In this document: positions 38,415-46,388 of the stretch, one piece after another
How the letters are laid out: each line of letters starts with the position of its first letter
How positions within the stretch are numbered: the first letter of the stretch is position 1
The notes under the pieces: generated by a model
What the model was told of the DNA's origin: nothing
What the model saw: only the letters and a program-made list of their open reading frames with translations
Database searches by the model: none
DNA from: JAICQM01 sp963781555
Lineage (GTDB): Bacteria; Chloroflexota; Limnocylindria; QHBO01
NCBI GenBank assembly: GCA_963781555.1
Contig: CAWAGB010000006.1
Coordinates: 248,001-312,000 of the forward strand
Length of the DNA: 64,000 bases
Reading direction: 5' to 3'
Position numbers and translations under genes: made by a program

Positions 38415-38811
38415 CTGCATCTTCTGCGGGATCGTGGCGGGCGACATCCCGTCGGTGCAGGTCGACGAGACGCGCGGCACCCTCAGCTTCATGGATAGCA
38501 ACCCCATGAACCCCGGGCACGTGCTGACGATCCCGAAGCGGCATGCGGTGGACATCGGGGAGCTGTCGGCCGACGACGCCGCGAGCGTCTTCGAATCGGT
38601 CCGCCGGATGGCGGCGCGCGTACGCGCCGTGCTGGCGCCGGATGGAGTGGACCTGTTCATGGCCAATGGCGCCGCCGCAGGCCAGACGGTCTTTCACGCC
38701 CATGTCCACACCATTCCGCGCTGGGACGGCGACGCGTGGACCGATCCGTGGACACCGACCCCCGGCGACCCCGACGAGATCGCCGCCGTTGGAGCCCGCC
38801 TCAGGGGTTGA
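38407..38811 (+). CDS. HIT-family nucleotide-binding protein
   Basis: A 134-residue histidine triad protein. N-terminal zinc-type CIFCGIVAGDIPS, then NPGHVLTIPKRHAVDIGEL and the triad VFHAHVHTIPRW. Members hydrolyse AMP/adenylated compounds or dinucleoside polyphosphates. It overlaps the gatA stop by eight bases and is likely co-transcribed with gatCA. Confidence 0.9.
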   Translation: MTDCIFCGIVAGDIPSVQVDETRGTLSFMDSNPMNPGHVLTIPKRHAVDIGELSADDAASVFESVRRMAARVRAVLAPDGVDLFMANGAAAGQTVFHAHVHTIPRWDGDAWTDPWTPTPGDPDEIAAVGARLRG

Positions 38812-38950
38812 GGCTGCGGCGCGGCTGTCGCCGAGATGACATTCACCCGGTCGCGCCGGGGCTAGGCAGCGCCACGCCACGGTCGGATGCTGGCGGCGAG
38901 CGAAGCCGACCCGCAAGGGGTTGGTGACCGAATATCGGAGGTCGGCAACC

Positions 38951-39688
38951 ATGAGCACGAACGAGGGCCTGGCCCTCACCATCGGTGACCTGCGACAGGT
39001 CATCCCCATGGCCTTCCCGGACCCGGCCGTCGAGGACCGCTTCCGCAGCATGCTGCGCAGCGGTGACGACGAGGCGGTGGCGGTCCGGATCAGCGCGCCC
39101 GACGAGTCGGACGTGGAGGGTCACGCCTACGGTGCCACGCAGCGGTCAGTGTGGATCCGGGTCGGCGTCGGTGACGGCGACGACACCGAGGGGCACGCCA
39201 TCAGCGTCCACTTCCCGACCGTCGACGAGGCGGACCAGTTCCGCAAGCGGCTTCTCGCGGCGGGGCTCCTCACCGGCGCGGTGATCCTCGGCTCGGTCGG
39301 TGCGATCGCCGTTTCGAACCTGCCCGCGGCGGACGTCTCGGCACCCGCCCGCACCGCCGTTTACGAGCGGCCGGCGGGGCACGGGATGCTGGAGGGCGTG
39401 GACCCGGCCAGCACCGCCGCCATGGGGGCCGCCGCGGCCACCTCGGTGAGTGGCATCGATGCGGCCACCGGCAGGCCCGCCCGCAGCGGCTTCCTGGAGA
39501 ACGCGGACGCCACCGGCGCGACCGGTGCGGCAGCAGCCGCAGCGGCATCCAGCGGCATCGACGCCGCCACGGGCAAGCCGGCCCGCAGCGGCTTCCTCGA
39601 GGAGACCGATCCCGGCGTGGCGGCCAGCTCCCTGGGCTCCAGCAGCGCCGAGCGGCCGGCGGGCCACGGCCCGCTGGAGGGCGAGTAG
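38951..39688 (+). CDS. Membrane protein with RPAxxGxLE tail repeats, unknown function
   Basis: A 245-residue protein with GGAGG about 10 bases before ATG 38951. Residues 1-100 are a soluble domain (LTIGDLRQVIPMAFPDPAVE, ATQRSVWIRVGVGDGDDTEG). A transmembrane helix follows at about 101-122 (LLAAGLLTGAVILGSVGAIA). The tail then holds four short repeats: ERPAGHGMLEG, GRPARSGFLEN, GKPARSGFLEE and ERPAGHGPLEG, arranged A-B-B-A, with GIDAATG before the two inner ones. No family recognised. It stands alone before a good terminator. Confidence 0.7.
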   Translation: MSTNEGLALTIGDLRQVIPMAFPDPAVEDRFRSMLRSGDDEAVAVRISAPDESDVEGHAYGATQRSVWIRVGVGDGDDTEGHAISVHFPTVDEADQFRKRLLAAGLLTGAVILGSVGAIAVSNLPAADVSAPARTAVYERPAGHGMLEGVDPASTAAMGAAAATSVSGIDAATGRPARSGFLENADATGATGAAAAAAASSGIDAATGKPARSGFLEETDPGVAASSLGSSSAERPAGHGPLEGE

Positions 39689-39713
39689 GCGTCGCCGGGT
39701 CCAACCCGGCACC

Positions 39714-39745
39714 GAGGGACCGGTCTCCCGAGCGACCGGTCCCTC
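39714..39745 (+). terminator. Intrinsic terminator after the RPAxxGxLE-repeat gene
   Basis: GAGGGACCGGTC (39714-39725) pairs with GACCGGTCCCTC (39734-39745) around TCCCGAGC and is followed by TTCCT. A smaller hairpin, GCCGGGT/ACCCGGC, precedes it. Confidence 0.75.
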
Positions 39746-39763
39746 TTCCTGTCCGGAGGCGGA

Positions 39764-39769
39764 TACACT
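39764..39769 (+). promoter_or_regulatory. -10 box for a leaderless transcript
   Basis: TACACT, 7 bases before ATG 39777, just after the preceding terminator. Confidence 0.45.
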
Positions 39770-39776
39770 CGGACGG

Positions 39777-40358
39777 ATGCCCGAGATCAGCCATGTCAGA
39801 ATTGGCGTCCCCGACCAGGGGGAGCTGGGTCGCATCCTGCGCGAGGGCGGAGCACAGCTCTTTCCGCAGTGGCTCTACGCCGAGCCCGCCGAGGAGCCCC
39901 GCATTCGGTGGTGGGGCATCCGCGGCGCGCCCACGCAGCTGCTCGACGTGCCCGAGGATCCGGTTCGGGCAGCGCTCTTTCCGCGTGCGGTCGACGATTG
40001 GAGCGAGGCGCCACGCGCCCTGGTGCTGGCGACCGTGGACGCGGATCGCGCGGCTGCGGAGCTCGAGCCGGTGCTCGGCATGGGCTGGCAGGATGTCGGC
40101 ACCGACGACGTCCTCGGCGCGCGATGCCGGCGCATGCCGCTTGGCCGCAGTCAGCTCCTGCTCGCCGAGCCGGCGACTGAGGGCTACCTGGCTGCCTGCC
40201 TGGCCCGCTTCGGCGAGGGGCCCATCGCCGTCGCGCTGGACGGGACGTCCGCCTCGGGTCGCGATGTGCCCCGCTCCCCGGTCAATGACGGCGCGGCGAC
40301 GTACGTGCGCATCGGTCCGCGAACGGCACCGACGCTCATCTTCCTTCCGGCTGGCTGA
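39777..40358 (+). CDS. VOC/glyoxalase-like hypothetical protein
   Basis: A 193-residue protein. ISHVRIGVPDQGELGRILRE opens it, and RALVLATVDADRAAAELEPV with LGARCRRMPLGRSQLLLAEP looks like a vicinal-oxygen-chelate half with an LVLATVD strand, as in glyoxalase-like domains. Metal ligands are not clear. It overlaps the DUF1684 gene by one base (TGATG), so the two probably act together or are at least co-expressed. Family assignment is tentative. Confidence 0.55.
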   Translation: MPEISHVRIGVPDQGELGRILREGGAQLFPQWLYAEPAEEPRIRWWGIRGAPTQLLDVPEDPVRAALFPRAVDDWSEAPRALVLATVDADRAAAELEPVLGMGWQDVGTDDVLGARCRRMPLGRSQLLLAEPATEGYLAACLARFGEGPIAVALDGTSASGRDVPRSPVNDGAATYVRIGPRTAPTLIFLPAG

Positions 40359-41188
40359 TGAACGATCTCGAGCGCTCGGTGGAGGCGTGGCGCGCCCAGC
40401 GCTACGCCGCCCTGCGCCGACCGATGAGCTGGCTCACGCTGGTGGGCCTCGACTGGCTCTTTCCCGGGCCCAACCGGCTGGGCAGCGCGCCGGAGAACGA
40501 GATCGTGCTCCCGGGCGGGCCACCGCTGGCCGGCACGATCACGCTCGACGGGGCGTCGGCCACCGCTTCCAGCGGGCCGGACGGTGAACTGCGCGCCGAC
40601 GGCGTGCCCGTGGACGCACTCCCCCTGCTGGCCGATCTCGACGCCACCGACGACGTGCCGCCCACCACCCTCGAGATCGACACGCTGCGCCTGCGCCTGA
40701 TCCGCCGCGGGGCAGGTGGCTCGCGGCTGGGGCTGCGCACCTGGGATACCGCGCGCGTGCAACCCACGTTCGCCGGCATCGAGCACTGGCCGGTCGACCC
40801 GGCCTGGGTCATCACCGCGCGCTTCGACCCACGCCCCCCTGACGCGACCGTCACCGTGCCGGATGTGCTGGGCGAACTGGTGGAGCAGGCCACCCCGGGG
40901 GCGGTGAGGTTCGAGCTCGGTGGGGTGGCATGCACGCTCGACGCCGTCGAGGGCGGCGACGACGGTGAGCTGTGGCTCATCTTCGCCGACGCCACCAACG
41001 GGGTGGAGACGTACGGCGGCGGTCGCTTCCTCTACACGCCGCCGCCGCGACCCGACGGCACCGTGATCGTGGACTTCAACCGTGCGTACAACCCGCCCTG
41101 TGTCTTCAGCCCGTACGCCACCTGCCCGCTGCCCCCACCGCAAAACCGCCTCTCGGTGCGCGTCGAGGCGGGCGAGCGGTGGCGCTGA
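40358..41188 (+). CDS. DUF1684 family protein
   Basis: A 276-residue protein with the DUF1684 hallmarks: RPMSWLTLVGLDWLFPGPNR and LGSAPENEIVLPGG, then FADATNGVETYGGGRFLYTP and DFNRAYNPPCVFSPYATCPL with PPPQNRLSVRVEAGE. The family's biochemical role is unknown to me. The conserved cysteines in PPC and TCPLP could bind metal. No signal peptide is evident, so it is probably cytoplasmic. Confidence 0.85.
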   Translation: MNDLERSVEAWRAQRYAALRRPMSWLTLVGLDWLFPGPNRLGSAPENEIVLPGGPPLAGTITLDGASATASSGPDGELRADGVPVDALPLLADLDATDDVPPTTLEIDTLRLRLIRRGAGGSRLGLRTWDTARVQPTFAGIEHWPVDPAWVITARFDPRPPDATVTVPDVLGELVEQATPGAVRFELGGVACTLDAVEGGDDGELWLIFADATNGVETYGGGRFLYTPPPRPDGTVIVDFNRAYNPPCVFSPYATCPLPPPQNRLSVRVEAGERWR

Positions 41189-41239
41189 AGGCCCCGGAGA
41201 GCACCGCTCCGACACCCGGCTGACACCCCCGGCGGCGGG

Positions 41240-41245
41240 TACACT
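41240..41245 (+). promoter_or_regulatory. -10 box for a leaderless aminotransferase transcript
   Basis: TACACT, 8 bases before ATG 41254; no Shine-Dalgarno in between. Confidence 0.45.
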
Positions 41246-41253
41246 GCTCCATC

Positions 41254-42453
41254 ATGAGCATCGAGCCTGCAGCGCGCCGCGCCACCGCCGACTTCCTCAA
41301 CGACCGCGTGCGGGCCATGCAGCCGTCGGGGATCCGTCGCTTCTTCGACATGCTGGCCGAGATGACCGACGTCATCAGCCTCACCATCGGCGAGCCGGAC
41401 TTCGACACTCCCGAGCACATCACCCGCGCGGCCATCGAGAGTCTCGAACGGGGTGAGACCCACTACACCGCCAACGGCGGAATCGTGGAGCTGCGCGAGC
41501 TGATTGCGGCGAACCTCAGTCATCGGTACGGCGTCGAATATGACCCGCGCACCGAGCTGGTGATCACGGTGGGCGCGTCGGAGGCGGTGGATGCCAGCCT
41601 GCGAGCGACCATCAATCCCGGCGACGAGGTCATCTACCACGAGCCGTGCTTCGTGGCCTACGCCCCGTGCATCGAGCTGGCGGGCGGCACGGCTGTCGCG
41701 GTGAGTACCACCGACGCGACCGACTTTCGGGTCACCGCGGCCATGATCGAGGCGGCCATCACCCCGCGCACCAAGGCCATCTTCCTCGGCTACCCAAACA
41801 ACCCGACCGGCGCCGCGCTGTCGCGCGACGAGCTGGTCGCCATCGCCGACGTTGCCGAACGCCACGACCTGCTGGTCTATACCGATGAGATCTACGACCG
41901 CCTGGTCTACGGGTCACACGAGCACACCGCCTTCTCCAGCCTGCCGGGCATGCGCGAGCGAACGATCCTGCTGGGGGGGTTCAGCAAGAGCTACGCGATG
42001 ACCGGCTGGCGGATCGGCTACGTGGCAGCCCCGGCGGAGCTGATGGTCGGCATCGCCAAGGTGCACCAGTTCGGGATCATGTGCGCCCCCACCGCTGCGC
42101 AGTTCGCGGCCATCGAGGCGCTGCGGAACGGGGAGGCGGCCGTGCAGGCGATGCACGCGGAGTACGACCGCCGTCGCCAGCTCATGGTCCGTCGCTTCAA
42201 CGAGATCGGACTGCGCTGCTTCGAGCCGCAGGGCGCGTTCTACTGCTTTCCGCAGGTCACCGAGGCGACGGGGCTCGACGACGAGGATTTCGCCAAGGCG
42301 CTCCTCGCCGAGGAGCGGGTTGCGGTCGTCCCGGGGCGCGCGTTCGGGCCGTCTGGCGAGGGCCATGTGCGCGTCTGCTACGCCACCGCCTACGAGGAGA
42401 TCGTCGAGGCCATGGACCGCATCGAGCGCTTCGTGGCGCGCCGGCGCGGCTGA
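41254..42453 (+). CDS. PLP-dependent class I/II aminotransferase
   Basis: A 399-residue fold-type I aminotransferase. SLTIGEPDFDTPEHI near the start, GETHYTANGGIVELRELIAA, ITVGASEAVDASLRATINPG, FLGYPNNPTGAALSRDEL, YTDEIYDRLVY, and the PLP-lysine site GGFSKSYAMTGWRIGY. The arginine that binds the substrate carboxylate is in GHVRVCYA. It resembles aspartate/aromatic aminotransferases of the AAT-Igamma type; the exact substrate cannot be decided. Confidence 0.88.
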   Translation: MSIEPAARRATADFLNDRVRAMQPSGIRRFFDMLAEMTDVISLTIGEPDFDTPEHITRAAIESLERGETHYTANGGIVELRELIAANLSHRYGVEYDPRTELVITVGASEAVDASLRATINPGDEVIYHEPCFVAYAPCIELAGGTAVAVSTTDATDFRVTAAMIEAAITPRTKAIFLGYPNNPTGAALSRDELVAIADVAERHDLLVYTDEIYDRLVYGSHEHTAFSSLPGMRERTILLGGFSKSYAMTGWRIGYVAAPAELMVGIAKVHQFGIMCAPTAAQFAAIEALRNGEAAVQAMHAEYDRRRQLMVRRFNEIGLRCFEPQGAFYCFPQVTEATGLDDEDFAKALLAEERVAVVPGRAFGPSGEGHVRVCYATAYEEIVEAMDRIERFVARRRG

Positions 42454-42466
42454 GCGCGCGGACCGC

Positions 42467-42850
42467 ATGCAGCTCGCCACGTTCGGCCAGATCGCATCAT
42501 TCGTCCATGCCGAGTCGGGCACCCGCCTGCCGATCCGCTTCCTTGCCTACGAGCTCGACGATGCCGGGGTGAGCGCCCTGGCGCGGTGCCTCGTGGAGCG
42601 CGTGGGTGACGGCGGCTGGGCGCGTCAGCTGCCCGCCGACCTGCTCGCATCTGACCTGCGTCCACTGCTCTTCGCCCGAATGGCGGCACTCGCCGCCGAG
42701 GGCGTCACGTTCGCCGGTGCCGGGGCGCAGCTGATCCTCGACCGGGGCGCGACCGCGATGTGGTCCGGTGACCTGCCGGTCGACGCGCTGATCGTGCCGG
42801 GCGGGCGCGGGGAGGGGCTCGCGGTCGAGCGCCCACCCGAGGTCGGTTGA
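42467..42850 (+). CDS. Hypothetical protein
   Basis: A 127-residue protein that I do not recognise. It opens MQLATFGQIASFVHAESGTR and contains VTFAGAGAQLILDRGATAMW. It starts 13 bases after the aminotransferase and its stop overlaps the methyltransferase start by one base, so it is probably translated from the same mRNA. No signal peptide or transmembrane helix. Confidence 0.55.
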   Translation: MQLATFGQIASFVHAESGTRLPIRFLAYELDDAGVSALARCLVERVGDGGWARQLPADLLASDLRPLLFARMAALAAEGVTFAGAGAQLILDRGATAMWSGDLPVDALIVPGGRGEGLAVERPPEVG

Positions 42851-43623
42851 TGTCCGCCACGCCGGTCGGCTCGCGCACCTTCGACGCCAACGCGGAGGGT
42901 TACGAGCGCACGATCGCCCGGACGCTGCTGCCCGTGGCGAGGCGGGTCGTCGAGGGCGCCGCACTGCTCCCGGGCGAGACGGTGCTGGACGTTGGCACCG
43001 GGACCGGGACCGCGGCATCGTTCGCGCTCGGTGAGGGACGCTCGGTGGTCGGCATTGACGGCTCCCCGGCGATGGTCGAGCTCGCTGCCCGGCGTGTACC
43101 GGGCGCCACCTTCCAGGCGATGGACTTCAGCCGGCTCGAATTCGCGGATGGCACCTTCGACACGGTCATGGCGTCGCACTCGCTGCTGTTCGCCGAGGAT
43201 CGGGTCGCGGCACTCCGTGAATGGCTGCGCGTGACGCGTCCCGGCGGCCGCCTCTCGATCTCCGTCCCGGGACCGGAGGAGCTGACCCCGACCCAGCTGT
43301 ACCGCGACATCTACGATCGCCACGGAATTGCCTCGGCCGGCCACTACCCCGAGCGCGACGCCGTACGCGCCCATGTCGAGGCGGCCGGCTGGATCGATGC
43401 GCAGGCGAGCGCCGATCCCAGCGTCACCATTCGGTTCGCGACCGAGGAGCTGTTCCGCACCTGGCGCAGCATGGGCGCACGGGGCGAGGCGACGCGCGAC
43501 TGGACGCCCGAGCAGCACGAGGCGCTGACCGCCGAGATGCTGGCTGTCACCCCACGTGACGTGGAAGGCGCCTACGTCATGCCGTTCGGCGCCATATTCG
43601 TCACCGCGCGAAGCCCCGCCTGA
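42850..43623 (+). CDS. SAM-dependent class I methyltransferase
   Basis: A 257-residue methyltransferase. Motif I is ETVLDVGTGTGTAASFALGE, the acidic motif II is SVVGIDGSPAMVELAARRVP, then DFSRLEFADGTFDTVMASHS and RVTRPGGRLSISVPGPE. This is the Methyltransf_11 pattern; acceptor unknown. ATG 42850 overlaps the previous stop; TTG 42847 is a weaker alternative. The PPK2 start overlaps its own stop. Confidence 0.85.
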   Translation: MSATPVGSRTFDANAEGYERTIARTLLPVARRVVEGAALLPGETVLDVGTGTGTAASFALGEGRSVVGIDGSPAMVELAARRVPGATFQAMDFSRLEFADGTFDTVMASHSLLFAEDRVAALREWLRVTRPGGRLSISVPGPEELTPTQLYRDIYDRHGIASAGHYPERDAVRAHVEAAGWIDAQASADPSVTIRFATEELFRTWRSMGARGEATRDWTPEQHEALTAEMLAVTPRDVEGAYVMPFGAIFVTARSPA

Positions 43624-44441
43624 TGGCCGAGCTCGCCGACGTCCTCCGCGTCGCGCCGGGCGCGGCGCTCGACCTCTCGTCCATCGACACGCGCTCGACG
43701 CCGGGATTCGATGGCGACAAGGATGCCGCCGGCGTCGAGCTGAGTGCACTGCGGGACGAGCTTGCGGAGTTCCAGCTCCGCCTGTGGGCCGAGGGGAAGC
43801 GCAGCCTGCTGATCGTGCTGCAGGCCATGGACGCCGGAGGCAAGGACGGGACGATCCGCAAGGTCTTCACCGCCTTCAACCCGCAGGGCACATCGGTCAC
43901 CGGGTTCGGCGTGCCGACCGAGGAGGAGCTGGCCCACGACTTCCTGTGGCGCATCCACCAGCACACGCCCGGCAAAGGCCGCGTCGGGATCTTCAACCGC
44001 AGCCACTACGAGGACGTCCTGGTGGTGCGCGTCGCCGAGCTGGCGCCCGAATCCGTCTGGAGCCGTCGCTACGACCAGATCAACGCCTGGGAGGCACTGC
44101 TGGCCGCATCGGGCACCACGATCATCAAGCTGTTCCTGCACATCAGCCGCGACGAGCAGCGGCAGCGCTTCCAGAAGCGGCTCAGCGACCCTGACAAACA
44201 GTGGAAGTTCTCGATGGGCGATCTCAAGGTCCGCGAACGGTGGGACGCCTACCAGGCCGCATATACCGATGCGCTGGCGCGCTGCTCCACCGCCCAGGCA
44301 CCATGGTTCGTCATCCCCGCCGACCGGAAGTGGTATCGCGACCTGGCGGTGGCGCGGATCGTGGCCGCCACCGCGCGCGGGATGGATCCCCAGTACCCGG
44401 CGCCCGAGGACGACCTCAGCGCAGTCGTGATCCCCGAGTAG
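43623..44441 (+). CDS. PPK2-family polyphosphate kinase/phosphotransferase
   Basis: A 272-residue PPK2 domain protein. Walker A is QAMDAGGKDGTIRKVF, then FNPQGTSVTGFGVPTEEELA, the Walker B/acidic FNRSHYEDVLVVRV, and the lid DPDKQWKFSMGDLKVRERWD. PPK2 enzymes use polyphosphate to phosphorylate nucleoside mono- or diphosphates. Single-domain length and FNRSHYED resemble the AMP/ADP-phosphorylating group, but the class is not certain. Tail-to-tail with the next gene, 7 bases apart. Confidence 0.9.
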   Translation: MAELADVLRVAPGAALDLSSIDTRSTPGFDGDKDAAGVELSALRDELAEFQLRLWAEGKRSLLIVLQAMDAGGKDGTIRKVFTAFNPQGTSVTGFGVPTEEELAHDFLWRIHQHTPGKGRVGIFNRSHYEDVLVVRVAELAPESVWSRRYDQINAWEALLAASGTTIIKLFLHISRDEQRQRFQKRLSDPDKQWKFSMGDLKVRERWDAYQAAYTDALARCSTAQAPWFVIPADRKWYRDLAVARIVAATARGMDPQYPAPEDDLSAVVIPE

Positions 44442-44448
44442 CCGCCAC

Positions 44449-44868
44449 TCAGCCGGCGTGCTGGATGCAGGCCTTGGCGAAGGCCAGCAGCGCCTCCACC
44501 GGGCGCACGCCCGGCGAGTCGGTCGTCGCGGCGAGCTCGATCTTGGGATCCTCGGCCACCAGGCGCCAGATGGCCTTCACCTCGCCGGTCTCATCCTCCA
44601 TCTGCGCCTCCGTCTGGAGCCGAACCCCTTTCACGGACGGCCATCGGAACAGCTGGCCGCGCAGCATCCACGCGCCCTCTGGATCTGCCCCGGCCGGCGA
44701 ATAGGTGTATTCGAGGACCCCGATATCGGTGGCCACGTACACGCGCAATCGTCCGTTGTCGTCGTTGAGCGTCACGTGGCTGGCGTACTCGGCCGCCCCG
44801 AGCTCCCCGAGCTGGCGCTGCAGGAGGGCGCGTGCCCGGCCCAGGTTGTCCCATTCGCCGATTTTCAT
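44449..44868 (-). CDS. Conserved-looking hypothetical protein, leaderless
   Basis: A 139-residue protein: MKIGEWDNLGRARALLQRQL, then beta-rich RLRVYVATDIGVLEYTYSPA, RGQLFRWPSVKGVRLQTEAQ and an amphipathic C-terminal helix (PVEALLAFAKACIQH). The strand-rich middle resembles bacterial PH-like domains, but I cannot name a family. ATG 44868 is chosen because TATGCT lies 7 bases upstream. Divergent from gatB. Confidence 0.65.
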   Translation of the reverse strand: MKIGEWDNLGRARALLQRQLGELGAAEYASHVTLNDDNGRLRVYVATDIGVLEYTYSPAGADPEGAWMLRGQLFRWPSVKGVRLQTEAQMEDETGEVKAIWRLVAEDPKIELAATTDSPGVRPVEALLAFAKACIQHAG

Positions 44869-44875
44869 GGCGCGC

Positions 44876-44881
44876 AGCATA
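44876..44881 (-). promoter_or_regulatory. -10 box for a leaderless hypothetical gene
   Basis: TATGCT on the minus strand, 7 bases before ATG 44868, within a 33-base divergent gap. Confidence 0.5.
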
Positions 44882-44888
44882 CCTGCCC

Positions 44889-44894
44889 TACAAT
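44889..44894 (+). promoter_or_regulatory. -10 box for a leaderless gatB transcript
   Basis: TACAAT, 7 bases before ATG 44902, in the same 33-base divergent gap as a minus-strand TATGCT. Confidence 0.55.
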
Positions 44895-44901
44895 CTCGGG
44901 C

Positions 44902-46386
44902 ATGACCGCCACCGGCACGCGCACGCAGTACGAGACCGTCATCGGTATCGAGGTCCATGCGCAGCTGCGCACCGAGTCCAAGATGTTCTGCGCCTGCCCC
45001 ACGGCCGCTCGCCCCGGCGAGCCGGACGAGCCCAACACGCGGGTCTGCCCCGTCTGCATGGGCATGCCCGGCACCCTGCCGACCATCAACCGCCGGGCCG
45101 TCGAGCTGGTCATGCTCACCGGCCTGGCACTGGAGTGCCACGTCGAGACGGCCGCGGTGCGCTTCGAGCGCAAGAACTATTTCTATCCGGACCTGCCGAA
45201 GGGCTACCAGATCAGCCAGTACGCCCTCCCGCTCACCGCGGGCGGGCGCCTCGAGGTGCCCGTGCCCGGTGAGGGCGGAAGCGTGCGCATCGGTATCACC
45301 CGGGCGCATCTGGAGGAGGACACCGCACGCCTCAGCCATGCGGGGCGAGGCCACACGGTGGTCGATTTCAACCGCGCCGGGATCCCGCTGATGGAGATCG
45401 TCACCGAGCCGGACCTGCGCACGCCGGCGCAGGCACGCGCGTACGGCGAGACGCTTCGCGACATCCTTCGCTACATCGGCGCCAGCAACGCCGACATGGA
45501 GGCCGGGTCGATGCGGATCGAGGGCAACGTGAGCCTCAGACCGATGGGCTCGGACCGCTTCGGCACCAAGGTCGAGGTCAAGAATCTCAACAGCTTCCGC
45601 TCCCTCGAACGCGCGATGGAATACGAGGTCGCGCGCCACGCCGAGGCCCTGGAGCGCGGGGAGCCGCTGCGCCAGGAGACGCGGGGCTGGGACGAGACCG
45701 CCGGCCACACCATCATCCAGCGCAGCAAGGAAGAGGCGAACGACTACCGCTACTTCCCGGAGCCGGACCTGCCCCCGCTGCGGCCCGCGGAAAGCTGGGT
45801 GGCCGAACTGCGCGCACGCCTTCCCGAGCTCCCCGCCGCACGCCGTGCCCGCTACGAGGAGCAGCTGGGCCTCTCGGCGTATGACGCGGGCGTTCTGACC
45901 GCGGACCTGGCCCTCGCCGACTACTTCGATGCGGTGGTCGCCGCCGGCGCGAATGCCAAGGGTGCCGCCAACTGGGTGAGCGGCGAGTTCAGCCGGCTCC
46001 TCAACCAGCATGCGGCGGACGGGATGCGCGCGGGGGACGTGGCATTGGCCCCTGGCGCGCTGGCCGAGCTGGTCGTCGCGGTCGACGGCGGCTCGGTCTC
46101 GTCGACCAACGCCAAGGCCGTCCTGGCGCGCACCTTCGTGAGCGGGGAGTCGCCGCTGGCGGTGATCGAGGCTGAGGGACTGCGCCAGGTCTCGGATGCC
46201 GGGGCGATCGGGGCAGAGGTGGCCGCGGTGCTCGCCGAGTTCCCGTCGCAGGTCGCGGAGTATCGGTCCGGCAAGCAGCAGCTCTACGGCTTCCTGGTGG
46301 GCCAGGTCATGAAGCGCACCGCCGGTCGTGCCGACGCCAGGCTGGTCAACGACGAGCTGCGCCGCCGTCTCGCCGAGGAGGACTGA
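44902..46386 (+). CDS. gatB: Aspartyl/glutamyl-tRNA amidotransferase subunit B
   Basis: A 494-residue protein. YETVIGIEVHAQLRTESKMF, CPVCMGMPGTLPTINRRAV, RKNYFYPDLPKGYQISQYA, GSMRIEGNVSLRPMGSDRFG, KVEVKNLNSFRSLERAMEYE and DYRYFPEPDLPPL are all family blocks. The C-terminal YqeY-like helical tail (GKQQLYGFLVGQVMKRTAGR) is intact. It activates Glu-tRNA-Gln/Asp-tRNA-Asn for amidation using ammonia from GatA. It is separated from gatCA here and probably co-transcribed with the histidine kinase that starts 2 bases later. Confidence 0.95.
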   Translation: MTATGTRTQYETVIGIEVHAQLRTESKMFCACPTAARPGEPDEPNTRVCPVCMGMPGTLPTINRRAVELVMLTGLALECHVETAAVRFERKNYFYPDLPKGYQISQYALPLTAGGRLEVPVPGEGGSVRIGITRAHLEEDTARLSHAGRGHTVVDFNRAGIPLMEIVTEPDLRTPAQARAYGETLRDILRYIGASNADMEAGSMRIEGNVSLRPMGSDRFGTKVEVKNLNSFRSLERAMEYEVARHAEALERGEPLRQETRGWDETAGHTIIQRSKEEANDYRYFPEPDLPPLRPAESWVAELRARLPELPAARRARYEEQLGLSAYDAGVLTADLALADYFDAVVAAGANAKGAANWVSGEFSRLLNQHAADGMRAGDVALAPGALAELVVAVDGGSVSSTNAKAVLARTFVSGESPLAVIEAEGLRQVSDAGAIGAEVAAVLAEFPSQVAEYRSGKQQLYGFLVGQVMKRTAGRADARLVNDELRRRLAEED

Positions 46387-46388
46387 GC

